42,529 nt of DNA from Acetothermia bacterium 64_32 (GTDB lineage: Bacteria; Bipolaricaulota; Bipolaricaulia; Bipolaricaulales; Bipolaricaulaceae): the NCBI GenBank assembly GCA_001508155.1, contig LGFI01000018.1, positions 1 through 42,529 of the forward strand, read 5' to 3'. The notes beneath the pieces were generated by a model that was given only the letters and a program-made list of their open reading frames with translations, did not search any database and was not told the origin of the DNA. Each line of letters opens with the position of its first letter. The first letter of the stretch is position 1. Positions 29,792 to 37,335 of this stretch are shown one piece after another. The translations under genes and the position numbers were made by a program.

Positions 29792-31745
29792 CCTTTTGAG
29801 CCTTGGCTTGAGCCACCACCTTCTCTTGGATCTGGGCCGGCACGTAATCATACCTGACCAGCTCCATCTGGAAGCTGGCCCGTCCCTGGGTGAGGGATTT
29901 CAGGTCCAGGGCATAGGACATGACCTCGGCCAGGGGCACCTCGGCCTTGATCACCGTCTTCCCCCCTTGCGACTCCATCCCCAGGATCCTCCCCCGGCGG
30001 GAGTTGAGGTCTGAGATGATGTCCCCGGTGAAGGCCTCTGGGGTGGTCACCGAAAGGTTCATGATGGGCTCAAGCAAAACCGGCTCGGCCTTCTGGGCCG
30101 CAAGCTTGAAGCACTCCCGGGCCGCGATCTTGAACGACAGCTCCGAGGAGTCCACCGGGTGGTACTGGCCATAGAACACGGCGGCCTTCACATCCACCAC
30201 CGGGTAGCCGGCCAGGATCCCCTCCTGCATGGCCTCGCGCACCCCCTTCTCCACCCCGGGGATGAACTGGCCAGGGATCACGCCGCCTTTGGTCTCGTCC
30301 ACGAACTGGAAGCCCTCCCCCCGGGGCAGGGGCTCGATCCGGAGGTGTACCTCCCCGAACTGCCCCCGGCCGCCGGTCTGCTTCTTGTGCCGGTACTGGG
30401 CCTGGGCCTGCTTCTTGATGGTCTCCCGATAGGGGATCTTGGGGACCTGGAACTCCACCTCCACCCCATAGCGGTTGCGCAGCCGCTCGGCCAGAACGTC
30501 GAGCTGAACGTCCCCCATCCCCCACAGGATGGCCTCCTTCGTCACCGGGTCCCGCTCGAACTTAAGGGTGGCCTTGGTGGCCACCAGGTCCCGCAACACC
30601 GTGCTCATCTTCTCGTCGTCGGCCTGGGATTTGGGGACGATGGCCCGGGAGAAGACCGGCTTGGGGAAGGGGAGGGGGGGTTCTGGATCCGCCTCCGGGG
30701 AGGCGGCCAGGGTGTCCCCCAGTTCTATCCCATCCAGCTTCCCCAGGGCCACCACGTCCCCCAGCTGGGCGGCCCCGGTCTTCTCCAGCTTCGTCCCCGC
30801 GAAGGTGTAAAGGTCGCGCAGTTGAACCTTCTCCCCGCTGCGCAGGTTGAACAGGGAGTTCCCCTCGCCGATCTTCCCCCCGAGCACCTTGGCATAGGCC
30901 AGCCGCCCCAGGTAGGGGTCCAGGGCCAGGGAGAAAACCCGCAGGCGGGCACCTTCATCACCACTGGGCTCCGGGGCCAGGCTCACCATCGCCTCCATCA
31001 GCTCTCTGAGCCCCTGCCCCGTCAGGGCAGAGCCCCAAAGGATTGGGACGATCCCCCCCTCCGCCACCGCGGCCCGCAGGGCGGCCACCACCTCCTCCGG
31101 GGAAAGGGGCTCATCCGCCAACACCTTCTCCACCAGCACATCGTCGAAGGTGGCCACTTCCTCCAGCAACCCCTCCCGCAGCCCCTCGGCCCGGGACCTT
31201 ATCTCCGGGGGCACCTCCTCCTTCCCCTGAAAGGCTACAGGTCTTTCCTTAAGCAGATCATAAAGCCCCTGGAAGGCCCCATCTTTCCGCACCGGAAGCT
31301 GCAGCGGCCAGAGATTGCCCCCTAGGGCGTCCCGCAGCTCGGAAAGCAGCTTTTCCGGGTCCACATTGGGCTTGTCCAGCATGTTCACGAAAACAAGGGC
31401 CGGGCGCCCCAGGGCCGTCCTTATCTCCCAGGCCTGCTCGGTCACCACTTCCACCGGCTTTTCCGCGTTCACCACCAGGACCACCAGGTCCGAGGCGTAA
31501 ACCCCTTTGTAGATCTCCTCGACGAATTCCCCCAACCCCGGGGTCACAAGGAGGTTGAGCCGGGTCCCCTCCCAAGTACAGGAGCCGACCGAAAGGTCGA
31601 TGGAATAACCCCGGCGTTTCTCCTCCTGGCTCTGGTCGAAGACGATCTCGCCCCCAGCCCCAGCCTGGGAAAGCAGTGCTCCGGCAAGTTGCGTCTTCCC
31701 GGCACCGGAATGGCCCACAAAGCTGACGGTACGTGCCTTCGCCAT
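29781..31745 (-). CDS. elongation factor G-like GTPase
   Basis: A 654-residue paralogue of EF-G with all later domains (IPYRETIKKQAQAQYRHKKQTGGRGQFG in domain IV region shown by start; C-terminal GGKTVIKAEVPLAEVMSYALDLKSLTQG). G1 is good (GHSGAGKT, 11-18), but G3 reads VTPG (67-70) instead of DTPG, and G4 is NMLD (121-124) instead of NKxD. GTP binding is therefore probably altered. It resembles the EF-G-2 type of Thermus rather than housekeeping FusA. Its role is unknown; translation under stress or ribosome recycling are guesses. The ATG at 31745 follows GAGGTGATC and sits 32 bases from a predicted start site. It leads the CBS-YjbQ operon. Confidence 0.88.
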   Translation of the reverse strand: MAKARTVSFVGHSGAGKTQLAGALLSQAGAGGEIVFDQSQEEKRRGYSIDLSVGSCTWEGTRLNLLVTPGLGEFVEEIYKGVYASDLVVLVVNAEKPVEVVTEQAWEIRTALGRPALVFVNMLDKPNVDPEKLLSELRDALGGNLWPLQLPVRKDGAFQGLYDLLKERPVAFQGKEEVPPEIRSRAEGLREGLLEEVATFDDVLVEKVLADEPLSPEEVVAALRAAVAEGGIVPILWGSALTGQGLRELMEAMVSLAPEPSGDEGARLRVFSLALDPYLGRLAYAKVLGGKIGEGNSLFNLRSGEKVQLRDLYTFAGTKLEKTGAAQLGDVVALGKLDGIELGDTLAASPEADPEPPLPFPKPVFSRAIVPKSQADDEKMSTVLRDLVATKATLKFERDPVTKEAILWGMGDVQLDVLAERLRNRYGVEVEFQVPKIPYRETIKKQAQAQYRHKKQTGGRGQFGEVHLRIEPLPRGEGFQFVDETKGGVIPGQFIPGVEKGVREAMQEGILAGYPVVDVKAAVFYGQYHPVDSSELSFKIAARECFKLAAQKAEPVLLEPIMNLSVTTPEAFTGDIISDLNSRRGRILGMESQGGKTVIKAEVPLAEVMSYALDLKSLTQGRASFQMELVRYDYVPAQIQEKVVAQAKAQKDAG

Positions 31746-31762
31746 CCAGATCACCTCGAAGG

Positions 31763-31791
31763 TTGCCTGCAAAATACCGATGGAGTATATC
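31763..31791 (+). promoter_or_regulatory. rightward promoter of the DUF47 pair
   Basis: TTGCCT (31763-31768), 17 bases, TATATC (31786-31791). The start would be near 31798, 25 bases before the ATG at 31823. Its -10 overlaps that of the leftward promoter. Confidence 0.6.
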
Positions 31792-31812
31792 CTGGCGGGT
31801 AAGCTCCGGCAA
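31784..31812 (-). promoter_or_regulatory. leftward promoter of the EF-G-like operon
   Basis: On the minus strand TTGCCG (31807-31812), 17 bases, TATACT (31784-31789). The -10 shares four bases with the opposite promoter's -10, so the two cannot both be occupied by polymerase. Confidence 0.6.
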
Positions 31813-31822
31813 AGGAGGGGGC

Positions 31823-32467
31823 ATGGGTTTTCGTCCGATCGGGGAACAGGAGGTGGCACAACTGATCCGCCGCCACTTGGAGCACGTGGTGGGGGCGGTG
31901 GATGCCATGGCCGCCGGGGTGCGGGGGCTGTTGGAGGGCAGGCCCCCAGGGCAGCTGGCCGAGCTGGCCCGGGAAACCCACGACCAGGAGGGAAGGGCCG
32001 ACGATGTGAGACGGCAGGTGGAGCTGGCCCTGGTGCGGGGGGCGTCACTGGCCAGCCGCCGAGGCGTCCTGCTCCAGCTGGTGGAGGGGGAGGATCGGTT
32101 GGCCAACGCGGCCGAGGCCGTGATGGACTACGTGACCCTGCAGGGGGTGACCGTGCCCGGGCTCCTCAGGCCGCTTGTGGCACAGATCGTTCGCCAAACC
32201 CAGCATCAGACCGAGCTGGTGAAGCTGGCCGTGGAGGCACTGCTGGAGGGGGGAGCGGAGGTCGTCCGGCTGGCCGAGAAGATCGAACACATAGAGGGGC
32301 GAGTGGACGAGCTCGAGCGGCGGTGCATGAACCGCCTGTTCTCCACCGAGCTTCCCCTGGCGGACAAGCTCCTTGTGCGGGATTTTATCGGAAAGCTGGT
32401 GGAGATCTCAGATAGGGCCGAGGACCTTTCTGATCTGGTTTTTACCTTTGCAGTAGCCAGGAGGTGA
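31823..32467 (+). CDS. DUF47/PhoU-like protein 1
   Basis: A 214-residue, almost wholly helical protein of the DUF47 (TIGR00153) family, distantly related to PhoU. Acidic and His-rich helices typical of metal-binding PhoU-like bundles are seen (ARETHDQEGRADDVRRQVE and EKIEHIEGRVDELERR). Family members usually sit beside a low-affinity phosphate transporter (Pit) and modulate it, but no transporter gene is adjacent here. The ATG at 31823 follows AAAGGAGGGGG. The stop overlaps the GTG of the next gene (GTGA at 32464), so the two are coupled and may form a heteromeric bundle. Confidence 0.8.
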   Translation: MGFRPIGEQEVAQLIRRHLEHVVGAVDAMAAGVRGLLEGRPPGQLAELARETHDQEGRADDVRRQVELALVRGASLASRRGVLLQLVEGEDRLANAAEAVMDYVTLQGVTVPGLLRPLVAQIVRQTQHQTELVKLAVEALLEGGAEVVRLAEKIEHIEGRVDELERRCMNRLFSTELPLADKLLVRDFIGKLVEISDRAEDLSDLVFTFAVARR

Positions 32468-33150
32468 AGTTGAGCTGGGTTGGATTCGCTAGGCTGTGGC
32501 GGAGGCCCAAGGACCTGGGGCTGGTGGGGCATGCCCAGGCGGTGGAGAACGCGGCCCAGGAGCTGGGAAAGCAGCTGCGGGCCTGGCTTCGGGCGGAGGC
32601 GGTGAACTCGGAGCTGGTAAGCGAGGCCGAGCATGCCGCCGATCGGGTCAAGCGGGAGCTGCGGGCCAAGCTGACCTCCTCCCGCTGGCTGCCCATCCCC
32701 AGGTCCTCCTTGCTGGAGCTCATCTGGCACCAGGACGAGATCGCCGACCTATGCCAGGACGCCGCCCTGCTTATGGCCTTAAGGCGCCCGGAGCTCTCCA
32801 TCGAGCTTGTGGACGGCTTCCGGACCGTGGGGGAGTCCCTGGCCCGCGCCGTCCACGAATACCGTCTGGTGGTGGAGTCCTTTGAGGAGGCCGTGACCGG
32901 GGGGGCTTCTCCAGAGAGGCTGAAGGATGTCCAGGAGGGGGTTGACAGGATCAACCTGGTGGAGCACGAGTCCGACATGGTGGAAAGGGAGCTGGTGCGG
33001 GCCGTCTACGGGGCGGAGGGGCTTTCCGACTTCGACCGCTATCACCTGGTGCAGCTTGTGCTGCTTTTGGGTGGGGTGGTGGATCAAACCGAGAACGCGG
33101 CCGGGGACCTGAGGCTTTTGGTAAGCCGCTTTAAGGCGGCTGCAGTGTGA
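32464..33150 (+). CDS. DUF47/PhoU-like protein 2
   Basis: A 228-residue helical protein similar in plan to its upstream neighbour: EAEHAADRVKRELRAKL in the first half, HQDEIADLCQDAA, then EHESDMVERELVRAVYG and a C-terminal VVDQTENAAGDLRLLVSRF helix, matching the DUF47 pattern of repeated E/D-xx-A-D metal-binding helices. It begins with GTG at 32464, overlapping the preceding stop, and probably arose by duplication. A phosphate-regulatory role is inferred only from the family. Its last 20 bases overlap the convergent ComEA-like gene. Confidence 0.78.
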   Translation: MKLSWVGFARLWRRPKDLGLVGHAQAVENAAQELGKQLRAWLRAEAVNSELVSEAEHAADRVKRELRAKLTSSRWLPIPRSSLLELIWHQDEIADLCQDAALLMALRRPELSIELVDGFRTVGESLARAVHEYRLVVESFEEAVTGGASPERLKDVQEGVDRINLVEHESDMVERELVRAVYGAEGLSDFDRYHLVQLVLLLGGVVDQTENAAGDLRLLVSRFKAAAV

Positions 33151-33520
33151 CAAGCGGGCGCAGGGACTCCAGGAGCTCCTCCCCGATCCCCGGGATGGCC
33201 AAGAGCTCCTCCAAGGAGCCAAACGGCCCGTGTTCCTCTCGGTAGTCCAGGATCCTCCGGGCCAGCACCGGGCCGATCCCGGGCAGGGCGATGAGCTCCT
33301 CCTCGCTTGCTCGGTTCAGGTCCAGGGGGGTGGGCTCGACGAACGTCAGTGGGACCACCACCCCGGGGACCTCCACCGGCCCCGGCACCTGGGGGCGGGG
33401 AGGGCTTGGGGCCGGGACCCAGCGCGTGCCCAGGTAGACCAAAAGGGCGAACACCACCAAAGCGGCCGCCCAGAACTGGGCGCTGGGCCTACGGGAAGAG
33501 CTCCTTGATCCTGGCTTCAC
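33131..33520 (-). CDS. ComEA-like helix-hairpin-helix DNA-binding protein
   Basis: A 129-residue membrane-anchored protein: short basic N-terminus, one transmembrane segment (about 15-33), a Pro/Val-rich linker, and a ComEA-type domain from about 66 with LNRA (68-71), LPGIGP (79-84), RRILDYREEHGPF and IPGIGE (109-114). In competent bacteria ComEA binds incoming double-stranded DNA outside the inner membrane. No other competence genes are present here. It lacks the N-terminal SLBB domain of Bacillus ComEA, as short Gram-negative forms do. The GTG start at 33520 lies 32 bases inside the upstream gene. Confidence 0.88.
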   Translation of the reverse strand: MKPGSRSSSRRPSAQFWAAALVVFALLVYLGTRWVPAPSPPRPQVPGPVEVPGVVVPLTFVEPTPLDLNRASEEELIALPGIGPVLARRILDYREEHGPFGSLEELLAIPGIGEELLESLRPLVTLQPP

Positions 33521-34037
33521 CCCATTTCTCCCTGGCCAGGCGCATCCTTTCCGGCAGCCTTTCGTAGCGGGGCTTGGCGAACTTCCCGCTCCAATGCCTG
33601 AGGAAAAGCCCCCTCAGCCTGGCCGAGAGCTCCGGGGCCTGGGCGAGGAAGGCGGCGTGCTCGCCTGCCAGCTCCTCGAGCTCTGGGATGTATACGTCCA
33701 CAGCGGCCGCCCGTTCCAGGAGTTCCAGGGCCTCCTCGGGGGCGTTTTCCAAGGCCTGCTTTGCCCTTTGAAAAAGCCGCCGGCGCTCCAGCTCCTCCAT
33801 CGCCCGGGCCCGCATGAGCCTCGCCTTCTCCCGGTAGGTGGGGAGCTCCCACACCGGAAACGGGAGCAGCTTCCTCTCGCATCCGTCCCCGGGCTGGGGA
33901 AACCGGTGGGGGCTGGTTGCGATCCGGCCGTGCCAGGAGAGGCACTGCTCGCAGGTCCGCCAGGTGACGTTGGTGTAGTACTGCCACAGGGTCCGTCTGC
34001 CCAGAATCAGGTGCCAGAGGATCCTAAGCCGGTTCAC
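33489..34037 (-). CDS. hypothetical protein with Cys-x-x-Cys motif
   Basis: A 182-residue protein I cannot place. The N-terminal third holds WRTCEQCLSWHGRI (C29, C32, H36) and DGCERK (C53). This spacing recalls the TCxxCxxxxG...C motif near the end of phage minor head/capsid morphogenesis proteins, which could bind metal, but the similarity is short. The rest (about 65-182) is charged and helical (RARAMEELERRRLFQRAKQ), coiled-coil-like. It starts with GTG at 34037 after AGGGGGTGAAAG and has a plausible promoter upstream. It overlaps the ComEA-like gene by 32 bases, so the two are probably made together. Confidence 0.6.
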   Translation of the reverse strand: MNRLRILWHLILGRRTLWQYYTNVTWRTCEQCLSWHGRIATSPHRFPQPGDGCERKLLPFPVWELPTYREKARLMRARAMEELERRRLFQRAKQALENAPEEALELLERAAAVDVYIPELEELAGEHAAFLAQAPELSARLRGLFLRHWSGKFAKPRYERLPERMRLAREKWGEARIKELFP

Positions 34038-34052
34038 CTTTCACCCCCTGCC

Positions 34053-34080
34053 AGCATACCCGGAAGCCCTCGGAGCACAA
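34053..34080 (-). promoter_or_regulatory. promoter of the Cys-motif/ComEA gene pair
   Basis: On the minus strand TTGTGC (34075-34080), 16 bases, TATGCT (34053-34058). The predicted start lies a few bases before the ribosome site of the GTG at 34037. Confidence 0.4.
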
Positions 34081-34146
34081 GGTTTGTCTAGGCGCACGTC
34101 TTTTGTGGCATAACCCCAGGGCCGGAGGCCGGATAGCCACAAGGGT

Positions 34147-34178
34147 GAAAGGCCCCTCCATGGGGGCCTTTCTCTTTT
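34147..34178. terminator. terminator hairpin after tRNA-Leu
   Basis: A 10-base-pair stem GAAAGGCCCC (34147-34156) / GGGGCCTTTC (34163-34172) with TCTTTT following on the plus strand. It lies just past the 3' end of leftward tRNA-Leu. The T-run favours the plus direction; on the minus strand the T content lies inside the stem only. It may work both ways. Confidence 0.6.
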
Positions 34179-34182
34179 CCTG

Positions 34183-34267
34183 TGCCGAGGGTGGGAATCG
34201 AACCCACACGCCCCCGTGGGGCACGGGATTTTGAGTCCCGCGCGTCTGCCAGTTCCGCCACCTCGGC
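34183..34267 (-). tRNA. tRNA-Leu (anticodon CAA)
   Basis: A class II tRNA. Acceptor GCCGAGG pairs with CCTCGGC, the D-arm is GCGGAACTGGCAGACGC, the anticodon stem CGGGA/TCCCG encloses loop CTCAAAA, followed by a long variable arm and T-loop TTCGATT. Discriminator A. CCA is not encoded. Confidence 0.97.
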
Positions 34268-34276
34268 TCATCCCTT

Positions 34277-34282
34277 ATTATA
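34277..34282 (-). promoter_or_regulatory. -10 box of tRNA-Leu
   Basis: A consensus TATAAT on the minus strand, 9 bases before the first base of the tRNA. No convincing -35 box at 16-18 bases. Confidence 0.5.
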
Positions 34283-34303
34283 GCTCGAGGAAAGGAGGCA
34301 CGC

Positions 34304-35029
34304 TTGAGGATCGCCGTGTTCCAGGTGGAGGGGCTGACCGTGAGGGGGGAGGTCGTGGGGGAGGAGGCGGTGGGGCTGGGAAGGCGCTGGCCCCTTTCGC
34401 AGGTCAAGCTTCTCGCGCCGGTGAGGCCCACGAAGATCGTGTGCCTGGGCAGGAACTACGCCGCCCATGCGAGGGAGCTGGGCAACGACCTCCCGGAAAG
34501 GCCGCTTCTGTTCTTCAAGCCGCCCTCGGCGGTGATCGGGCCGGGGGAGGCCATCGTCCTCCCCCCCTCCCCCCGGGTGGACTACGAGGGGGAGCTGGCG
34601 GTGGTGATCGGCCGGCGCTGCCGGAACGTGAGGCCCGACCAGGCATCCCAGGTCATCCTGGGCTACACCTGCCTAAACGACGTGACCGACCGGGAGGCGC
34701 AGGGGTGGGAGGGGAACTGGGTCAGGGCCAAGGGGTTTGATACCTCCTGCCCCATAGGGCCCTGGATCGTTACCCCGGACGAGCTCTCCTTCCCCTTGAC
34801 GGTGGAGACCTATGTGAACGGGGAGCTGCGCCAGCGGGGGAGCACGGATGAGCTTTTGTTCCCCATCCCGGAGGTCATCGCCGAGATCAGCTCGGTGATG
34901 ACGCTTGAGGAGGGGGATGTGATCGCCACCGGCACCCCGGCCGGGGTTGGCCCCTTGCACCCTGGGGATACCGTGGAGGTGCGGATCTCAGGGATTGGGA
35001 GCCTGAAAAACCCGGTGAAGGGGGGCTAG
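34304..35029 (+). CDS. fumarylacetoacetate hydrolase family protein
   Basis: A 241-residue member of the FAH superfamily. It has the short N-terminal domain and the catalytic core: CLGRNYAAHARELG, the metal ligands in DYEGELAVVIG (two acidic residues) and CLNDVTDREAQ (Asp), then KGFDTSCPIGPWIV and GDVIATGTPAGVG. Members cleave or decarboxylate 2-oxo acids (acylpyruvates, oxaloacetate, homoprotocatechuate products); this one cannot be assigned further. The TTG start at 34304 follows AAAGGAGG at the right spacing and gives the standard N-terminus. It stands alone between tRNA-Leu and the convergent OsmC gene, whose stop overlaps its own (CTAG). Confidence 0.9.
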   Translation: MRIAVFQVEGLTVRGEVVGEEAVGLGRRWPLSQVKLLAPVRPTKIVCLGRNYAAHARELGNDLPERPLLFFKPPSAVIGPGEAIVLPPSPRVDYEGELAVVIGRRCRNVRPDQASQVILGYTCLNDVTDREAQGWEGNWVRAKGFDTSCPIGPWIVTPDELSFPLTVETYVNGELRQRGSTDELLFPIPEVIAEISSVMTLEEGDVIATGTPAGVGPLHPGDTVEVRISGIGSLKNPVKGG

Positions 35030-35418
35030 TCCAGCTCAAGGGAGACAGCGTTGGCCACCTTCAGGGTCTGGCCCACCAGACAGGATTCCACGAACGCCTT
35101 GGCCTTGTCCCTCTTCTCCCGGGGTAGGCCGGGGATCCTCACCCGGACGGAGAAGTTCCCCAGGCGCATGGGGGACTGGAGGGCCTCGGCCTGGGCCACC
35201 GCCCGGATCCCGTCGGCGGGGAGCCCTTCCCGATCGGCGAACATCTTGGCGTAGATCCCTGAGCAGGCCGCGAGCGCCCCCAATAGGATCTCCGGTGGGG
35301 TGGGGCCCAGGTCCTTCCCCCCCTTGTCCGGGGAGAGATCGCTTTCCAGTCGATGGCCTCGGATCTCCACGGTGAAGGCCATCCCCTCCTTCCAGGTTGC
35401 CACCGCCTGTAGTGCCAT
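35026..35418 (-). CDS. OsmC family protein
   Basis: A 130-residue OsmC/Ohr-fold protein. The two family cysteines are present: C52 in LAACSGIYAKMFADREGLP and C113 in ESCLVGQTL, the redox pair that reduces organic hydroperoxides in Ohr and OsmC. The subgroup with the second Cys close to the C-terminus is closer to general OsmC/YhfA types than to Ohr. The ATG at 35418 follows AAAGGAGG and lies 16 bases after the mutM stop, placing it as last gene of a leftward operon. A role in peroxide defence next to oxidised-guanine repair (mutM) is reasonable but inferred. Confidence 0.88.
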   Translation of the reverse strand: MALQAVATWKEGMAFTVEIRGHRLESDLSPDKGGKDLGPTPPEILLGALAACSGIYAKMFADREGLPADGIRAVAQAEALQSPMRLGNFSVRVRIPGLPREKRDKAKAFVESCLVGQTLKVANAVSLELD

Positions 35419-35434
35419 ATCGGCCTCCTTTCGC

Positions 35435-36208
35435 TTAAGTTTGACAGCTCGGACAGAAGTAGGTCGAGCGCCCGGAGATCTTCGCCCGCCGGATGGGGGT
35501 CTGGCAAACCGGGCAGGGCTTCCCCGCCCGGCCGTACACCGAAAGCCTCAGCTGAAAGCCGCCCAGCTCCCCGGTGGGCTGGCGGTACTCGGAGTCGGCC
35601 AGGGTGGTGCCCTTGCCCGCGATGGCCTCGGTGAGCACCTTCGGGATGGCCCTGGCCAGCACCCCCACCTCCTTTGGGGTGAGGGAGTTTGCCGGCCTGT
35701 GGGGATCGATCCCGGCGCGGAACAGGATCTCCGAGGCGTAGATGTTCCCGATCCCGGCGATCTTCCTCTGATCCAAAAGCCAGCCCTTTATCGGCATCCG
35801 CGATCTGGCCAGGGCCTGCGGGAGCCAGGAGAGGTCCCCAAGTGGCTCCGGCCCGAGCCCGTCTTCGAACCGGGGGAGGTACTTCACCTGAGCCAGCCTC
35901 CTTTGGTCCACCAGGTACACGTTTCCGTGGGCAAATCGGAGCACGAGCCGGATTCTCCCCTCCGGCGGCGTCTTCCCCCACAGGAGCCGGCCGGACATGC
36001 GCAGGTGCACCAAAAGGACCCCGGGCTCGAGCTCTAACAGGATGTACTTCCCCCTGCGGGAGGTTTTTCTGACCCGGGACGGAATGGATAGCCCGTCCAA
36101 CCCGGGGATCAATACGGGATCGAGGACGTCGACGCCGAGGAGCCTCCTTCCCTGCACCCGGGGCCTGAGGGCCCGGACGATCGTCTCCACCTCGGGCAGC
36201 TCCGGCAC
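35435..36208 (-). CDS. mutM: formamidopyrimidine-DNA glycosylase
   Basis: A 257-residue base-excision repair enzyme removing 8-oxoguanine and formamidopyrimidines and cutting the strand. The GTG at 36208 is the true start, since it puts the catalytic proline right after Met: MPELPEVETI. Other active-site residues: K54 in RRGKYILLE, QRKIAGIGNIYASE, and R247 in GRSTYFC. The C-terminal zinc finger is complete (C232, C235, C252, C255). The frame is open further upstream into the glycosyltransferase gene, but that part is spurious. TAGTG joins the glycosyltransferase stop and this start, so translation is coupled. Confidence 0.96.
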   Translation of the reverse strand: MPELPEVETIVRALRPRVQGRRLLGVDVLDPVLIPGLDGLSIPSRVRKTSRRGKYILLELEPGVLLVHLRMSGRLLWGKTPPEGRIRLVLRFAHGNVYLVDQRRLAQVKYLPRFEDGLGPEPLGDLSWLPQALARSRMPIKGWLLDQRKIAGIGNIYASEILFRAGIDPHRPANSLTPKEVGVLARAIPKVLTEAIAGKGTTLADSEYRQPTGELGGFQLRLSVYGRAGKPCPVCQTPIRRAKISGRSTYFCPSCQT

Positions 36209-37335
36209 TAGCCCCTCCTCAGGGATTCGATCACGGCCAGGAGCCTTTGGGTGGAGGCCTCGCTGGAGAGCCGATGGGCGGTGGCCAGGGCTCCCTCCTT
36301 CAGCCTCTCCCTCAGCTCCCGGTCTTCCAGGACCTCCATCACCCGGCCGGCGAACCCCCTTTCGTCCTCCGGGGCGCACAGGGCGTTTACCCCGTCGACG
36401 AGGAAGTCCTTAACCCCCATCTCCGGGATGGCCACCACCGGGAGCCCGGCGGCCATGGCCTCCAGCACCACCAGTCCCTGGGTCTCGGTCTTGGAGGCGA
36501 ACACAAAAACGTCCGCCTGGCGGTAGTAGTCCACCAGCCGCTCGTGGCCGATGTAGCCGGGGAAGAGCACCCGGCCTGCGATCCCGAGGCGGTGGGCCTG
36601 CTGGACCAGCTCCCCGGCGGCCGGCCCCCCCCCGATCATGATCAGCACTGCCTCCGGCCTCCTTTTCGCCAGCTCTCCGAACATCCTGAGCAGGAAGGAA
36701 ACGTTCTTCTCCTGGGCCAGCCGCCCCACGTACAAAAGGAGCCTCGCCTGCGGCGAAAGGCCAAGGTCCTTCCTCAGGTCGTGTCGGATGGGTTGGGAGA
36801 AAAGCCGCAAGTTAACTCCGAAGGGGAACACGTGTATCGGCACCCGCACCCCGTAGCGCAGGAGCTCGTCCCGGATGGGGGTGGACTCCACGGTGACGGC
36901 GTCGCACCGGTTGCAGAAGGCGGCGGAAAGCACCTCGGCCATCCGGCGGGGGGGGCGCAGTGGGGGGGGCAGGTAGTGCCTGTAGGCCACGTACAGGGTG
37001 TGGTAGGTGTGCACATGGGGCAGGCCTCGGCGGGCCGCCCACAGGGCCAGGGTGCCCAGGGAAAAGGGGGTGTGGGAGTGGACGGCCTCCAGCCCCTCCA
37101 GGACCCTGCGCGCCCGGATCGGCAGGGGGAGGGCCACCCGCGATTCCCGGTGGAAGGGGAAGGTGACCGCAGGGAGCCTGATCACCCGGGGATCGGGCCT
37201 CTCCCGGCCATAATGAGGGCAGAAGACGTAAACCTCGTGGCCCAGGCGCTCTAGCTCCTCCCGCAGCCAGTGGACGGTGGTGGTCACCCCATTGATCTGG
37301 GGGAGGTAGGTATCCGAGAACAGGCCGATCTTCAT
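36208..37335 (-). CDS. GT4-family glycosyltransferase
   Basis: A 375-residue GT-B fold retaining glycosyltransferase. N-terminal MKIGLFSDTYLPQINGV with the glycine-rich acceptor loop, HTYHTLYVAY, the donor-domain YVGRLAQEKN, and the EX7E motif in ETQGLVVLEAMAAGLPVV. It resembles diacylglycerol glucosyltransferases and PimB-type mannosyltransferases, so a membrane glycolipid is a likely acceptor; the sugar cannot be read. The ATG at 37335 overlaps the amidohydrolase stop (ATGA). No other polysaccharide genes are adjacent, which argues against an exopolysaccharide locus. Confidence 0.88.
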   Translation of the reverse strand: MKIGLFSDTYLPQINGVTTTVHWLREELERLGHEVYVFCPHYGRERPDPRVIRLPAVTFPFHRESRVALPLPIRARRVLEGLEAVHSHTPFSLGTLALWAARRGLPHVHTYHTLYVAYRHYLPPPLRPPRRMAEVLSAAFCNRCDAVTVESTPIRDELLRYGVRVPIHVFPFGVNLRLFSQPIRHDLRKDLGLSPQARLLLYVGRLAQEKNVSFLLRMFGELAKRRPEAVLIMIGGGPAAGELVQQAHRLGIAGRVLFPGYIGHERLVDYYRQADVFVFASKTETQGLVVLEAMAAGLPVVAIPEMGVKDFLVDGVNALCAPEDERGFAGRVMEVLEDRELRERLKEGALATAHRLSSEASTQRLLAVIESLRRG

